Shown here: positions 14,089 to 20,253 of the stretch, in pieces
Position numbering within the stretch: position 1 is the stretch's first letter
Layout: each line of letters opens with the position of its first letter
Virus record (IMG/VR): IMGVR_UViG_3300013297_000016
Span: 1-21,398 of that record
Strand: one strand, 5' to 3'
DNA: 21,398 nucleotides
Source: a virus
The notes under the pieces: model-generated
Database searches by the model: none
What the model was told of the DNA's origin: nothing
What the model saw: the letters and a program-made list of their open reading frames with translations, nothing else
Position numbers and translations under genes: made by a program

Positions 14089-15749
14089 CCATGGACCTCG
14101 GCATCAACTTCGCCCGCCCGACCTATTACTCGCAGAGCCAGTTCGCAGACATCGTGCTTTGCGGCAGCATGGTTGTGGCGCCTAAGGTTGGAGCCACGGG
14201 CGCGATCGGACCGGGCGGCTGGCCTGTCGGGGCCGATCACTATCAGCAGAACGTGTTCCTCGGCGACGTGCCGACCGAATATGTATTCATAGTGCTGAAG
14301 GGCGCGGTGTCGTTCGTCGATGTCAACCAAGGCGCGAACAATGGCGGCCACATCGGATTCAGCCCGAAGGCAGGAACCGGGCTCGGTGTCGCGTCCGCCC
14401 CGTTCACCGCGAAAGGCGCTGGCTATTTCTCGGCAACCGTGACCGATCCCGGCGAAACGCGCTGGGCCATCGTCGCCAAGGCCGATCTCGAACAGTGGAA
14501 GCTCGATCCCTATTGCTTCTCTTCGACGTGGCTGCCCCGCTCGAAAGGCTTCCGCGTCGCGCGCATGATGGATTGGCTGATGACCAATTCGAACATGGGC
14601 AACGGCTACGTCGATCCCGATCCGACGCGGCCGGGCGCGTTCGTGCAAGGCGTGCCGCTCGATATCATCGTCAAGTTCGCGAAGCTGACCGGCATCCGCC
14701 CCTGGGTGAACATCCCGGTCAAATCGGACGATGCCGCGGTGCTGTCGTTCGCGAAGCGGATCGCGCCTCTGATCGAAGCCGGGGTTCCGCCTTATGTCGA
14801 ATTTGGCAATGAAGTCTGGAACGCCCAATTCACTGCCCACACCTATGCGATCGCGCAGGAAAACGCGCTGTGGGGCAATGGCGAGCAGTCAGCCTATCAG
14901 CAGGCGCTTGCGCTGTGGAACTCTGCGCCCGCTGGCAATCGACCATCGCAACCACCGGCAAAGCCCGCCGCATCGGACGGACATCGCTGGTACGGCTATC
15001 GCGTTACCCAGGTGTCCAAACTGCTTCAGTCGCTCGGCTGGAAGGTTGGCCGCGACTTCGAAATGGCAATCGGGTGCTTCCCGAACGGCTGGGATCGCGC
15101 GGCGCTCGTTTGGAATGGCGTCGCCAAGGCGGGCGGCGCCGATGCCGACTTCTCGCTCTGGATCATCACCTTCTACATCCATGGGGTGATGGGCGCCGGC
15201 GCGGCTAAGGCGGACTTCGATCGCAACGTCGCGATCATCAAGGCGCAGGACTTCGACACCGCGTTCAATGAGGTCCAGCACGGCAAGGTCAGCAGCGTCG
15301 ATTGGCTGGCATCGACCAACCTGCCGGCGCACGCTGCGATCGCGAAGGCGCATGGCCTGAAACTCGTCGCCTACGAAGGCCAGATGAGTTTCTACACGAT
15401 CCCATATTTCGCCGATTCCGCGCTGATCAAAGCCAATGCCGGGATCACGAAGGCCGACTACATTGCGTTCTTCGACAAGCTTACGACCGATCCGCGCGCC
15501 GGCGACGTCATGACCGCGGTGCTTAAGGTGATGGAGGCGGCGGGGATGACGCTCGCCTGCCCCTATGCCGACCAGGGCGAGCGCGGAGAGAACGGCTTCT
15601 GGAAGCTGTACGGCACGCCGGCATGGGATGCGATGCTGGCTTGGATCGGCAGCCACCCTGCAGCTGCGACGAACACCGACACCCTGGCCGCGATCAGTGC
15701 TGACCTTGCGGCTGTGGCGGCGCGGCTGAGTGCGTTTGCGGCGGGTTAG
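14085..15749 (+). CDS. clan GH-A-like glycoside hydrolase, possible surface-polysaccharide depolymerase
   Basis: The product has 554 residues and starts at ATG 14085 in an ATGA overlap. Residues about 205-260 read RPWVNIPVKSDD...YVEFGNEVWN, in which Glu243 has the clan GH-A acid/base position (Asn-Glu after a beta strand). The second Glu at 431 in KLVAYEGQMS is a candidate nucleophile at the end of beta-7. The region of residues 1-200 is beta-rich and opens with LGINFARPTYYSQSQFADIV, like the start of bacterial glycosidases annotated as cellulose-binding proteins. There is no signal peptide. The last 25 residues form a helix (TDTLAAISADLAAVAARL), possibly for oligomerisation. As the final late gene it may be a virion tailspike or released depolymerase. 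Substrate unknown; host exopolysaccharide is my inference. Confidence 0.68.
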   Translation: MTMDLGINFARPTYYSQSQFADIVLCGSMVVAPKVGATGAIGPGGWPVGADHYQQNVFLGDVPTEYVFIVLKGAVSFVDVNQGANNGGHIGFSPKAGTGLGVASAPFTAKGAGYFSATVTDPGETRWAIVAKADLEQWKLDPYCFSSTWLPRSKGFRVARMMDWLMTNSNMGNGYVDPDPTRPGAFVQGVPLDIIVKFAKLTGIRPWVNIPVKSDDAAVLSFAKRIAPLIEAGVPPYVEFGNEVWNAQFTAHTYAIAQENALWGNGEQSAYQQALALWNSAPAGNRPSQPPAKPAASDGHRWYGYRVTQVSKLLQSLGWKVGRDFEMAIGCFPNGWDRAALVWNGVAKAGGADADFSLWIITFYIHGVMGAGAAKADFDRNVAIIKAQDFDTAFNEVQHGKVSSVDWLASTNLPAHAAIAKAHGLKLVAYEGQMSFYTIPYFADSALIKANAGITKADYIAFFDKLTTDPRAGDVMTAVLKVMEAAGMTLACPYADQGERGENGFWKLYGTPAWDAMLAWIGSHPAAATNTDTLAAISADLAAVAARLSAFAAG

Positions 15750-16039
15750 GCCCTCTTCCCCTGAAACGTTTCCTTGGGGCCTTCGGTGGTGGAGTATATG
15801 GGGATGCTGGAGTGCTCGCCAGGCAGATCAAGTGGCGCCCAATGGGTCAAATCGAGCCACCCCCTATACCAGATCGGGTCGTTCTTGCCGTCTGAGATAT
15901 ACCAGCCTTCGGTGTGGTCGCCCCGGTATAGCCCCCTCGACGGATCCAGCCAGAATATGACGGCAAACCGCGTTCCCGTGGTGGCGAGTATCTCGCGTGC
16001 GTGGATTTTGGGCGCGCTGTCGATCGGCTGCCAGTCCAT
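15746..16039 (-). CDS. small phage protein, DUF551-like
   Basis: The product has 97 residues. A GGAGGG lies about 7 bases before the ATG (complement of 16037-16039). It begins MDWQPIDSAPKI and has HWAPLDLPGEH near the end, which resembles DUF551 and its relatives, where a W-x-P-I-x-T/S-A-P start and an H-W-x-P-L end frame a small beta domain. The middle (GTRFAVIFWLDPSR, GWYISDGKNDPIWYRGW) is aromatic-rich. No function is known. It is the last gene of the leftward operon, and its stop overlaps that of the glycosidase gene tail to tail. Confidence 0.66.
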   Translation of the reverse strand: MDWQPIDSAPKIHAREILATTGTRFAVIFWLDPSRGLYRGDHTEGWYISDGKNDPIWYRGWLDLTHWAPLDLPGEHSSIPIYSTTEGPKETFQGKRA

Positions 16040-16041
16040 AT

Positions 16042-16284
16042 CTATCCCTCCAATGCCGCGTCGATCATTGCTTCGTATGTGAGAAGGATCGGACTATCGC
16101 CATAGGTGATCGCGGCGTTCTCCATGGCCTCGGTAGGTTCGCGCATAGCCTCGATTGCAGCGCGGGCTTGGGCGATGTGCATAGATCTGGACCAGCCACG
16201 CGGATCGTCCTCAAAATCATAATCGGGGTCGCCAATGCGTTCGCAGTAGAGGGCCCTCGCCACCTTCTCAATCATGGTGTCCAT
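16042..16284 (-). CDS. small phage hypothetical protein (80 aa)
   Basis: I choose the start at 16284 because GAGGAGG lies about 8 bases upstream; a longer frame would overlap the neighbour. The product MDTMIEKVARALYCERIGDP...AQARAAIEAMREPTEAM...YEAMIDAALEG matches a very common phage pattern: I-E-x-V-A-R-A-L at the start, A-R-A-A-I-x-A-M-R-E-P-T in the middle, M-I-D-A-A-L at the end. Function is not known. The gene is separated from the next one by only 2 bases, and its end carries the ribosome binding site of that gene. Confidence 0.76.
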   Translation of the reverse strand: MDTMIEKVARALYCERIGDPDYDFEDDPRGWSRSMHIAQARAAIEAMREPTEAMENAAITYGDSPILLTYEAMIDAALEG

Positions 16285-16288
16285 ATTC

Positions 16289-16471
16289 CTAAGCCTCCTC
16301 GGCTGTGATGCGGGGCCACCAATGATCGGAGTCCATGCGCTCCGCCATGAGGATTTCTCCACCGGTCACGCAGATGGCGGCCTGCTTTTGTGTCACCAGC
16401 GCAAACTGGACATTATCGGGCATCGGCATTTCAACCACCTTGAAGCCGTGCAAGAATACAGGTCCGCTCAT
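16289..16471 (-). CDS. small phage hypothetical protein (60 aa)
   Basis: The product is a 60-residue protein (MSGPVFLHGFKVVEMPMP...HWWPRITAEEA) with alternating hydrophobic residues, no Cys pair and no membrane segment. The ATG overlaps the upstream stop as ATGA at 16468-16471 and a GAGGGTG lies about 8 bases before it. The end of the gene contains the ribosome binding site of the following gene. I do not recognise a family. The tight packing supports translation. Confidence 0.6.
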   Translation of the reverse strand: MSGPVFLHGFKVVEMPMPDNVQFALVTQKQAAICVTGGEILMAERMDSDHWWPRITAEEA

Positions 16472-16911
16472 TTTTCACCCTCTACCATAGAAGCCCGCGC
16501 TTTTAGAGCGGCTGCGCATAGAGCTAAGGCGGGCGAGTGGCAGCCTTTTACATTCCACTGGCGGTGACTCGACAGGCCCGGTTGCGTCATGGGGTCCCAT
16601 ATTGTTGCCTGCCCCTTGTCACCAATTCCCGACGAGCGCACCTCGAATGACAGGCCATCCGGCACCAACGACATGGCTGCGTCGATGCTGGCGGTGTAAA
16701 GCGGCTGCGACCACTCCCACGTCACCGGAATCGGATCGCCAGCTTTCCAGTCCGACATGTCGAACCAGCGTACTTGCCGCTGACGGCAACCTTCCCAGTG
16801 ATCCTTGTTTTCGGACAGCGCTTCGGCAATCAAGAAGTCCAGCTCCCGAACAGGCCCCATCGCCTTCTCCACCCGCTCACCAAGGGACAGAAGAGAGAGA
16901 GCGGTCATCAA
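16468..16911 (-). CDS. phage hypothetical protein (147 aa)
   Basis: The product has 147 residues. The motifs LLSLGERVEKAMGPVRELDFLIAEAL near the start and PLYTASIDAAMSLVPDGLSF in the middle are strongly reminiscent of a common uncharacterised phage family in Alphaproteobacteria (L-x-x-R-x-E-x-A-x-G-P-x-R-E-L-D, then Y-T-A-S-x-D-A-A-M-x-L-V-P). Function is unknown. The gene overlaps both neighbours as ATGA, so it is in the middle of a coupled operon. It lacks membrane segments and obvious catalytic residues. Confidence 0.75.
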   Translation of the reverse strand: MMTALSLLSLGERVEKAMGPVRELDFLIAEALSENKDHWEGCRQRQVRWFDMSDWKAGDPIPVTWEWSQPLYTASIDAAMSLVPDGLSFEVRSSGIGDKGQATIWDPMTQPGLSSHRQWNVKGCHSPALALCAAALKARASMVEGEK

Positions 16912-17090
16912 TGCTTACTCCCTTCCGGCCAGAGAATGTTGCCCTTCAGATCCTCGATCCGCAGCGTGCCGGGATTAAGCTCGGCGTGATCAGCCGCCTC
17001 CTCGGCGGTGGGCTTAATCCCTGAAAGATGGACCGGGTAGAACATGCCCTCCCGGAAGAAAATCACCGTTTCGCCTGTTACTATGTCCAT
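16908..17090 (-). CDS. small phage hypothetical protein (60 aa)
   Basis: I choose ATG at 17088-17090, with GAGAGGGG about 8 bases upstream, over a TTG six bases earlier. The product (MDIVTGETVIFFREGMFYPV then HLSGIKPTAEEAADHAELNPGTLRIEDLKGNILW) has the E-A-A-x-H-A-x-L-N-P-G-T-L-R-I-E-D pattern seen in short phage proteins of related prophages. It is a small alpha/beta protein with no known role. It overlaps the next gene as ATGA. Confidence 0.68.
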   Translation of the reverse strand: MDIVTGETVIFFREGMFYPVHLSGIKPTAEEAADHAELNPGTLRIEDLKGNILWPEGSKH

Positions 17091-17106
17091 CCTCAATCCC
17101 CTCTCA

Positions 17107-17208
17107 TTAACGGATAGGTGGTTGATCCACAGCCGCCTTTAATCGCTCAAGCTCCACGAGAAAGGCGCGGTTGGAGCGGTGGTCGGACAGCGCGTTATGG
17201 CTGGGCAT
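17107..17208 (-). CDS. very small ORF (33 aa), possible gene
   Basis: The frame encodes MPSHNALSDHRSNRAFLVEL then ERLKAAVDQPPIR. It starts inside the last bases of the upstream gene and fills the gap to the next gene, and its second half looks like an ordinary amphipathic helix. The ribosome binding site (AAAGGCG) is weak. It may be the remnant of a larger protein or a real small one. Kept because the operon is otherwise free of gaps. Confidence 0.32.
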   Translation of the reverse strand: MPSHNALSDHRSNRAFLVELERLKAAVDQPPIR

Positions 17209-17563
17209 CAACAGCGCCTTTCCCAGCGTCGGGATCGGTCTTTAGGTGCCGAATCCAGCCTGCGATCATCGGCGCAACGTCGTGGTGCTTGTTAAATCTA
17301 TCAGCCATCAGGGCGGCCTCTTCCAATGCGGCCTCTCGTTCAGGGCCGTTATTCGACAGAGGCGCTCCCTCAACCATATGCCGCACCATCGCTTCGGCCT
17401 GCACTGCGTCGAATAGGTTAGTGCCGACTGGCCCCATGCGGCCATCAATGTAGGGCTCACTGTTCGGCACAGTGTAGCTGATCCCGCAATCCGGGTTGAA
17501 GTTGGCCGGGAGCCTCCATTGCAGGAAGCGTTGCGTCATGTGCTTGATCTGATCTTCAGTCAT
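17195..17563 (-). CDS. phage hypothetical protein (122 aa)
   Basis: I take ATG at 17561-17563, preceded by AAGGACGAG, over an in-frame ATG 24 bases upstream. The N-terminal part has HMTQRFLQWRLPANFNPDCGI and, after a gap, GPVGTNLFDAVQAEAMVRHMVEG, matching a frequently seen phage family of unknown function (R-F-L-x-W-x-L-P, G-T-N-L, A-E-x-M-V-R-H-M). The C-terminal part (EREAALEEAALMADRFNKHH, IAGWIRHL) resembles another short phage motif, so the protein may combine two small modules. Confidence 0.73.
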   Translation of the reverse strand: MTEDQIKHMTQRFLQWRLPANFNPDCGISYTVPNSEPYIDGRMGPVGTNLFDAVQAEAMVRHMVEGAPLSNNGPEREAALEEAALMADRFNKHHDVAPMIAGWIRHLKTDPDAGKGAVDAQP

Positions 17564-17605
17564 CGTCTCGTCCTTCCAAATATCCAATAAACTATACCGG
17601 GTGGC

Positions 17606-17821
17606 TTAGGGGTTAGGAGGGGCGGGCACGTCACGAACGGCAATGCCAAGCTGTGTCAGCCGAAAGGTAAGCGGTCTCTCGCTGGCAGTTTCAAGGAGGC
17701 CGGCGTTGAACATCGGCACCCGGTAATGGCCCCGAATATGCTCGTACGGATATTCCTCGCCGGGCATCAGGCCGCGCAAGTGAAAGCCCCAGCGCTCGGC
17801 TAGATCCTGTTCCTCGCTCAC
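17606..17821 (-). CDS. small phage hypothetical protein (71 aa)
   Basis: The start is GTG at 17819-17821, with AGGAG about 8 bases upstream; the ATG two bases earlier reads straight into a stop. The product is MSEEQDLAERWGFHLRGLMP...LTFRLTQLGIAVRDVPAPPNP. The combination of a short acidic helix, then a G-x-L-x-x-T segment and T-x-L-G, could be a small winged-helix-like fold, but this is only a guess. It has no family I can name. The Pro-rich end resembles the end of the neighbouring upstream protein. Confidence 0.55.
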   Translation of the reverse strand: MSEEQDLAERWGFHLRGLMPGEEYPYEHIRGHYRVPMFNAGLLETASERPLTFRLTQLGIAVRDVPAPPNP

Positions 17822-17843
17822 ATCAATTCTCCTGAAAACATGG

Positions 17844-18158
17844 CTATTGGGGGTTAGGCTGGGGAGGCGGCTCGTCAGTCAGCCCAAGGCGACGCATGGC
17901 AATTTTGCGGCACCGCTCATGAGACCGGCGACAGGATTCAATGTTCTCTTGAGCAAGCCGTTCGACGACTTCGCACCTCGACCAGAGATGATGCGCCAGG
18001 CCCTCCAGATCGAAGCCCGTGTCGCCGCACCATTGGCAGCGGTTCGCGTCGAAATCCAAAGGGACGGGTCCTAAAGAGCGCGTTTCCGCTACACAGCGCT
18101 CGCAGATATCGTCGTCGTTATCCGTGTCGGCGGTGCAGCGTATGCAGGTAAAGGCCAT
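17844..18158 (-). CDS. zinc-ribbon-like Cys-rich phage protein
   Basis: The product has 104 residues. The start (TGATG overlap at 18156-18160) gives MAFTCIRCTADTDNDDDICERC, a C-x-x-C plus C-x-x-C pair typical of a zinc ribbon. A further CQWCGDTG, an HH in LAHHLW and several later Cys and His residues (SRCEVVERL, SCRRSHERCRK) suggest a second metal site and a basic helix able to contact nucleic acid. The end is Pro-rich. It probably binds a nucleic acid or protein. No family name is recognised. Confidence 0.62.
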   Translation of the reverse strand: MAFTCIRCTADTDNDDDICERCVAETRSLGPVPLDFDANRCQWCGDTGFDLEGLAHHLWSRCEVVERLAQENIESCRRSHERCRKIAMRRLGLTDEPPPQPNPQ

Positions 18159-18373
18159 CAGTGCATCCTCTGTCCGTCTGGGATTGGATCGACGGAAGCG
18201 ATGATCGCGCCGCCCTCGAATCCTGTTATATGCGCGTCATCATTGCACTCAGCGCACGGTGCGCCGGCCCCTCCGCAGCACCCTTCCACGTCGGCCAATC
18301 CAGCCCACGGGTGATCGCTGTGATTCTCGCAAACCCATCCGCACCCGGCGCAGTTTTTGCAGTCCCCGCTCAC
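18158..18373 (-). CDS. Cys-rich phage protein (CxxCxGxWVCENHxDxPW family)
   Basis: I choose the GTG at 18371-18373, which overlaps the upstream TGA as GTGA; an earlier in-frame GTG at 18388 is an alternative. The product (71 residues) begins SGDCKNCAGCGWVCENHSDHPW and has CCGGAGAPCAECN. This layout, with C-x-x-C-x-G-x-G-W-V-C-E-N-H and G-G-A-G-x-P-C-x-x-C-N, is common in phages of Alphaproteobacteria; several cysteines should bind zinc. It lies between the methyltransferase-like gene and a second Cys-rich gene, all coupled. Confidence 0.7.
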   Translation of the reverse strand: MSGDCKNCAGCGWVCENHSDHPWAGLADVEGCCGGAGAPCAECNDDAHITGFEGGAIIASVDPIPDGQRMH

Positions 18374-19113
18374 CTCCCCACCCCGCACGATTTGGGGGCG
18401 GGGGTGGGGGAGCCGAACAGGTAGCTTGCATGCCCCATATTCTGGGTCTCATCCGTTTGAGACCCATGGTTTGTGACACTCCGCGCCATGCCGATCAGCA
18501 AATCCCGGAAGGCGTCAGGGGTGCCTATGCGTGGGCTCGAATCCGTACCGCCGCCGCGACCGCCAACCTCGCCAAGGCGCTTCGCCCGTTTGAGCCCCAT
18601 GCGCGCAACGATCGCGGGATCAAGCCGACTTTCCCCGATGCCCCAATCAAGCTCGGGCAGCTGGACGCCAACCGCATAAATAAGCGTCGGCTTGCGTGCG
18701 TAGTGCCCATAGCGGCCCTGCTCAACGCAGCAGGTCCAGCCATATTGGCCGGCTCCAAGATAGTCGGCACTGACCCAGCCACCCTCACGCGGAGGGGTAT
18801 TCAGCCCGAAATGCGGCCATGCGTGCGATTGCCAAGGATGCTCGATAACGCCGCCCCATTGGCGGACGGCGGCAAGGGCAGCGGCAAAGCATCCACCATC
18901 GTCGCCCTTGATCTTCCGGATGCCGGTTCGCTTGATGAAGAGCGGCTGACCGGCCCACAGCTTTCCCCACCGCTGGCAGGGCGGGTGTGCGACAACAGGA
19001 TGCGGCCCTGCATAGAGGCGGGCGTCTCGCGTCTCGTCCCAAGGATCAACACCGGGCAAACCGAAGTAGCAGCCGTCCGTTTCGACGTAGAGGGATGCGA
19101 TCTGGCGGCTCAT
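18370..19113 (-). CDS. phage protein with cytosine-methyltransferase-like motifs
   Basis: The product has 247 residues, with GAGGGTGG about 4-11 bases before the ATG. The sequence SLYVETDGCYFGLPGVDPWDE, ARLYAGPHPVVAHPPCQRWG (PPC at 44-46), DGGCFAAALAAVRQWGGVIEHP (EHP at 91-93) and RYGHYARKPTLIYAVG matches an uncharacterised phage family. P-P-C plus E-H-P are like motifs IV (PCQ) and VI (ENV) of C5 cytosine methyltransferases, though a clear SAM-binding F-x-G-x-G is not present. Base modification is thus possible but not proven. The last ~45 residues after the GMARS segment look like an added tail and contain a perfect 9-bp hairpin in the DNA. It is the first gene of the leftward operon. Confidence 0.68.
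   Translation of the reverse strand: MSRQIASLYVETDGCYFGLPGVDPWDETRDARLYAGPHPVVAHPPCQRWGKLWAGQPLFIKRTGIRKIKGDDGGCFAAALAAVRQWGGVIEHPWQSHAWPHFGLNTPPREGGWVSADYLGAGQYGWTCCVEQGRYGHYARKPTLIYAVGVQLPELDWGIGESRLDPAIVARMGLKRAKRLGEVGGRGGGTDSSPRIGTPDAFRDLLIGMARSVTNHGSQTDETQNMGHASYLFGSPTPAPKSCGVGR
18443..18466 (-). repeat. 9-bp perfect inverted repeat (stem TGGGTCTCA)
   Basis: TGGGTCTCA at 18443-18451 pairs with TGAGACCCA at 18458-18466 around a 6-base loop. It is within the unusual C-terminal extension of the methyltransferase-like gene. On the transcript it would fold tightly, but no T-run follows, so it is not a simple terminator. It could influence the amount of downstream operon mRNA or be a protein binding site. 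Confidence 0.7.
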
Positions 19114-19262
19114 AGCGCCACCCTCTCGAAGCCAATAGACAGTGCCCCAAGGTTCGCTTTTGAACCTCTTGCGTGAACGAAACGGGAAACGGGATCATCA
19201 GGCGATAGGCGAAACGCGCCAAAAACCACGGAAAAACAGCGTGTGCGGCGGGGAGATACGTC
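19114..19262. promoter_or_regulatory. phage arm of the attachment site / operon leader
   Basis: I find no convincing gene here. It holds the upstream region of the leftward operon. Visible elements are an inverted repeat AGGTTC-GCTTTT-GAACCT (19150-19167), a tandem GAAACGG pair (19179-19192) and a third GAAACG (19211-19216). Repeats of this type next to an attachment core could be integrase arm-type sites or an operator. No confident promoter hexamers are assigned. Confidence 0.4.
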
Positions 19263-19307
19263 TTCGGGAGGCAGGGGCCGGAGGTTCGAATCCTCTCTCC
19301 CCGACCA
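19263..19307 (+). other. attR: 3' half of tRNA-Pro(CGG), prophage attachment site
   Basis: From 19263 the bases fit a tRNA from its anticodon loop onward: loop TTCGGGA (anticodon CGG at 19265-19267), 3' anticodon stem GGCAG, variable GGGCC, T arm GGAGG-TTCGAAT-CCTCT, acceptor 3' strand CTCCCCG, discriminator A and encoded CCA (19305-19307). The 5' anticodon stem does not pair (ACGTC for CTGCC) and no D arm precedes it. A tRNA gene whose 3' half begins in the anticodon loop at the edge of a phage is the classic trace of a tyrosine recombinase. Phage genes end to the left, host Tad genes follow to the right, so this is one prophage end. The restored whole tRNA should be at the other end. Confidence 0.82.
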
Positions 19308-19379
19308 TATATTTATCTTTCCATATCAATGGCTTAGATATTTTACATCGTAGGAGGGAACGCCGACCGCGCACGATCG

Positions 19380-19399
19380 GCCGGGCCTCCCGGCCCGGC
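19380..19399 (-). terminator. GC-rich hairpin directly after the tadE-like stop
   Basis: GCCGGGCC (19380-19387) and GGCCCGGC (19392-19399) form a perfect 8-bp stem with a TCCC loop, beginning immediately after the TGA of the leftward TadE-like gene. It is well placed to end the Tad transcript, although no T-tract follows, so it may work with Rho or just stabilise the 3' end. Confidence 0.5.
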
Positions 19400-19786
19400 T
19401 CAATTGATATAGGCGCGCCGCGATTGCGTGATGCTGATCTGGGGGCCGCTGAAGACAATGAAATTCACCGGCGGGTGATAGGTCAGCGATATGTCCAGAT
19501 AAGGAACCCCGTTGGCCACACCGTGCGTGAGCGTCGGCGCATCGAGATAGGTCGCGTTAAGCGCGAACGACATCTTGCGGATCCGCGTCGTGATCGTCGT
19601 GTCGTCGGGCCGCGGATAGATTGTGGCCAATCGCGCACCTTCGCCGACCGCCTGTTGCAATCCGGCATTGGCCGCAAAGAGCACGCCCAGCTGCGCGATC
19701 CCCGCGAGGAACAGCACCAGCACCGGCACCGCCAGCGCGAATTCAGCTGCGGCGCTGCCCCGCGTACAGGCGCGCAACACTTTCAC
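19400..19786 (-). CDS. TadE-like pilus assembly protein
   Basis: The product has 128 residues. The GTG at 19784-19786 overlaps the upstream TGA as GTGA, giving MKVLRACTRGSAAAEFALAVPVLVLFLAG. G-S-A-A-A-E-F-A-L followed by a single membrane segment is the TadE pseudopilin motif, with the conserved Glu in the E-F-A-L stretch. The rest (NAGLQQAVGEGARLATIYP) fits TadE, and the end (DISLTYHPPVNFIVFSG...QSRRAYIN) is typical. TadE-type pseudopilins help assemble or export Flp pili. It is host DNA outside the prophage, the last of three coupled genes. Confidence 0.85.
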   Translation of the reverse strand: MKVLRACTRGSAAAEFALAVPVLVLFLAGIAQLGVLFAANAGLQQAVGEGARLATIYPRPDDTTITTRIRKMSFALNATYLDAPTLTHGVANGVPYLDISLTYHPPVNFIVFSGPQISITQSRRAYIN

Positions 19787-20253
19787 TGGACGCGCACCGA
19801 CGCGGTGCCGTTCAGCGCAATGCTGCCATTCGTCCCGACCGACTTCAGCAGCCAGGCGAAACTGGGCTGATAGCTGCTCGCGATCGAGATGGAGGCGAAG
19901 CGTCCGACCTGCTGGCCGCTGGTGCAAGTGCCGCTGAAGAGGCTCTGTCGCGTCCCATCGCACTCCAGCCAATAGGATATGGTCACCTGCGCGGCCGGGA
20001 CGTTGGCCGCTGCCGCCGCCTCGGCCTGAAGCGAGGTGAAGGCCGCGCTCGCGACGCTTCCGGCCGTGGCCATCTCGGCGGTCCGCTCCGCAGCCTGTTG
20101 CAAATGTAGTTTGGTGGAGACCAGGCGCGCGCAATCGACCGATCCTGCCAGCACGATCATCAGAAACGGACTGACCAGCGCAAGCTCGACCGTGCTGGCG
20201 CCGCGCACGTCGCGCCATGCAACGCCCGCCAGGGCCCGTCGGAACCGGTTCAT
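19783..20253 (-). CDS. TadE-like pseudopilin
   Basis: The product has 156 residues. ATG at 20251-20253 overlaps the upstream TGA (ATGA), giving MNRFRRALAGVAWRDVRGAS and then TVELALVSPFLMIVLAGSVD, the TadE signature with the conserved Glu before a membrane helix. LHLQQAAERTAEMATAG continues the pseudopilin helix, and the C-terminal domain has two cysteines (LECDGTRQ, SGTCTSG) that could form a disulfide bond. Overlapping stops and starts with both neighbours show it is co-translated. It is part of the host Tad/Flp cluster. Confidence 0.87.
   Translation of the reverse strand: MNRFRRALAGVAWRDVRGASTVELALVSPFLMIVLAGSVDCARLVSTKLHLQQAAERTAEMATAGSVASAAFTSLQAEAAAAANVPAAQVTISYWLECDGTRQSLFSGTCTSGQQVGRFASISIASSYQPSFAWLLKSVGTNGSIALNGTASVRVQ

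Noticed and set aside
15740-15790. Terminator between the convergent operons
   Set aside because: The stop codons of the two genes overlap and I see no hairpin plus T-run here.
18259-19176. Long rightward open frame opposite the methyltransferase-like gene
   Set aside because: It is a GC-rich shadow. The leftward frame has family motifs and a good ribosome binding site, the rightward one has neither.
19249-19307. Complete functional tRNA gene
   Set aside because: Only the 3' half is present. There is no D arm and the anticodon stem is mismatched, so a working tRNA is unlikely.
19249-19307. Part of a permuted two-piece tmRNA, as found in Alphaproteobacteria
   Set aside because: There is a clear Pro anticodon loop (TTCGGGA), no Ala acceptor features and no tag-coding region nearby.
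19198-19458. Leftward frame of 86 residues containing GERGFEPPAPASRRR
   Set aside because: This phrase is the well-known false translation of the reverse strand of a tRNA 3' end. It crosses the tRNA-Pro fragment and is not a gene.
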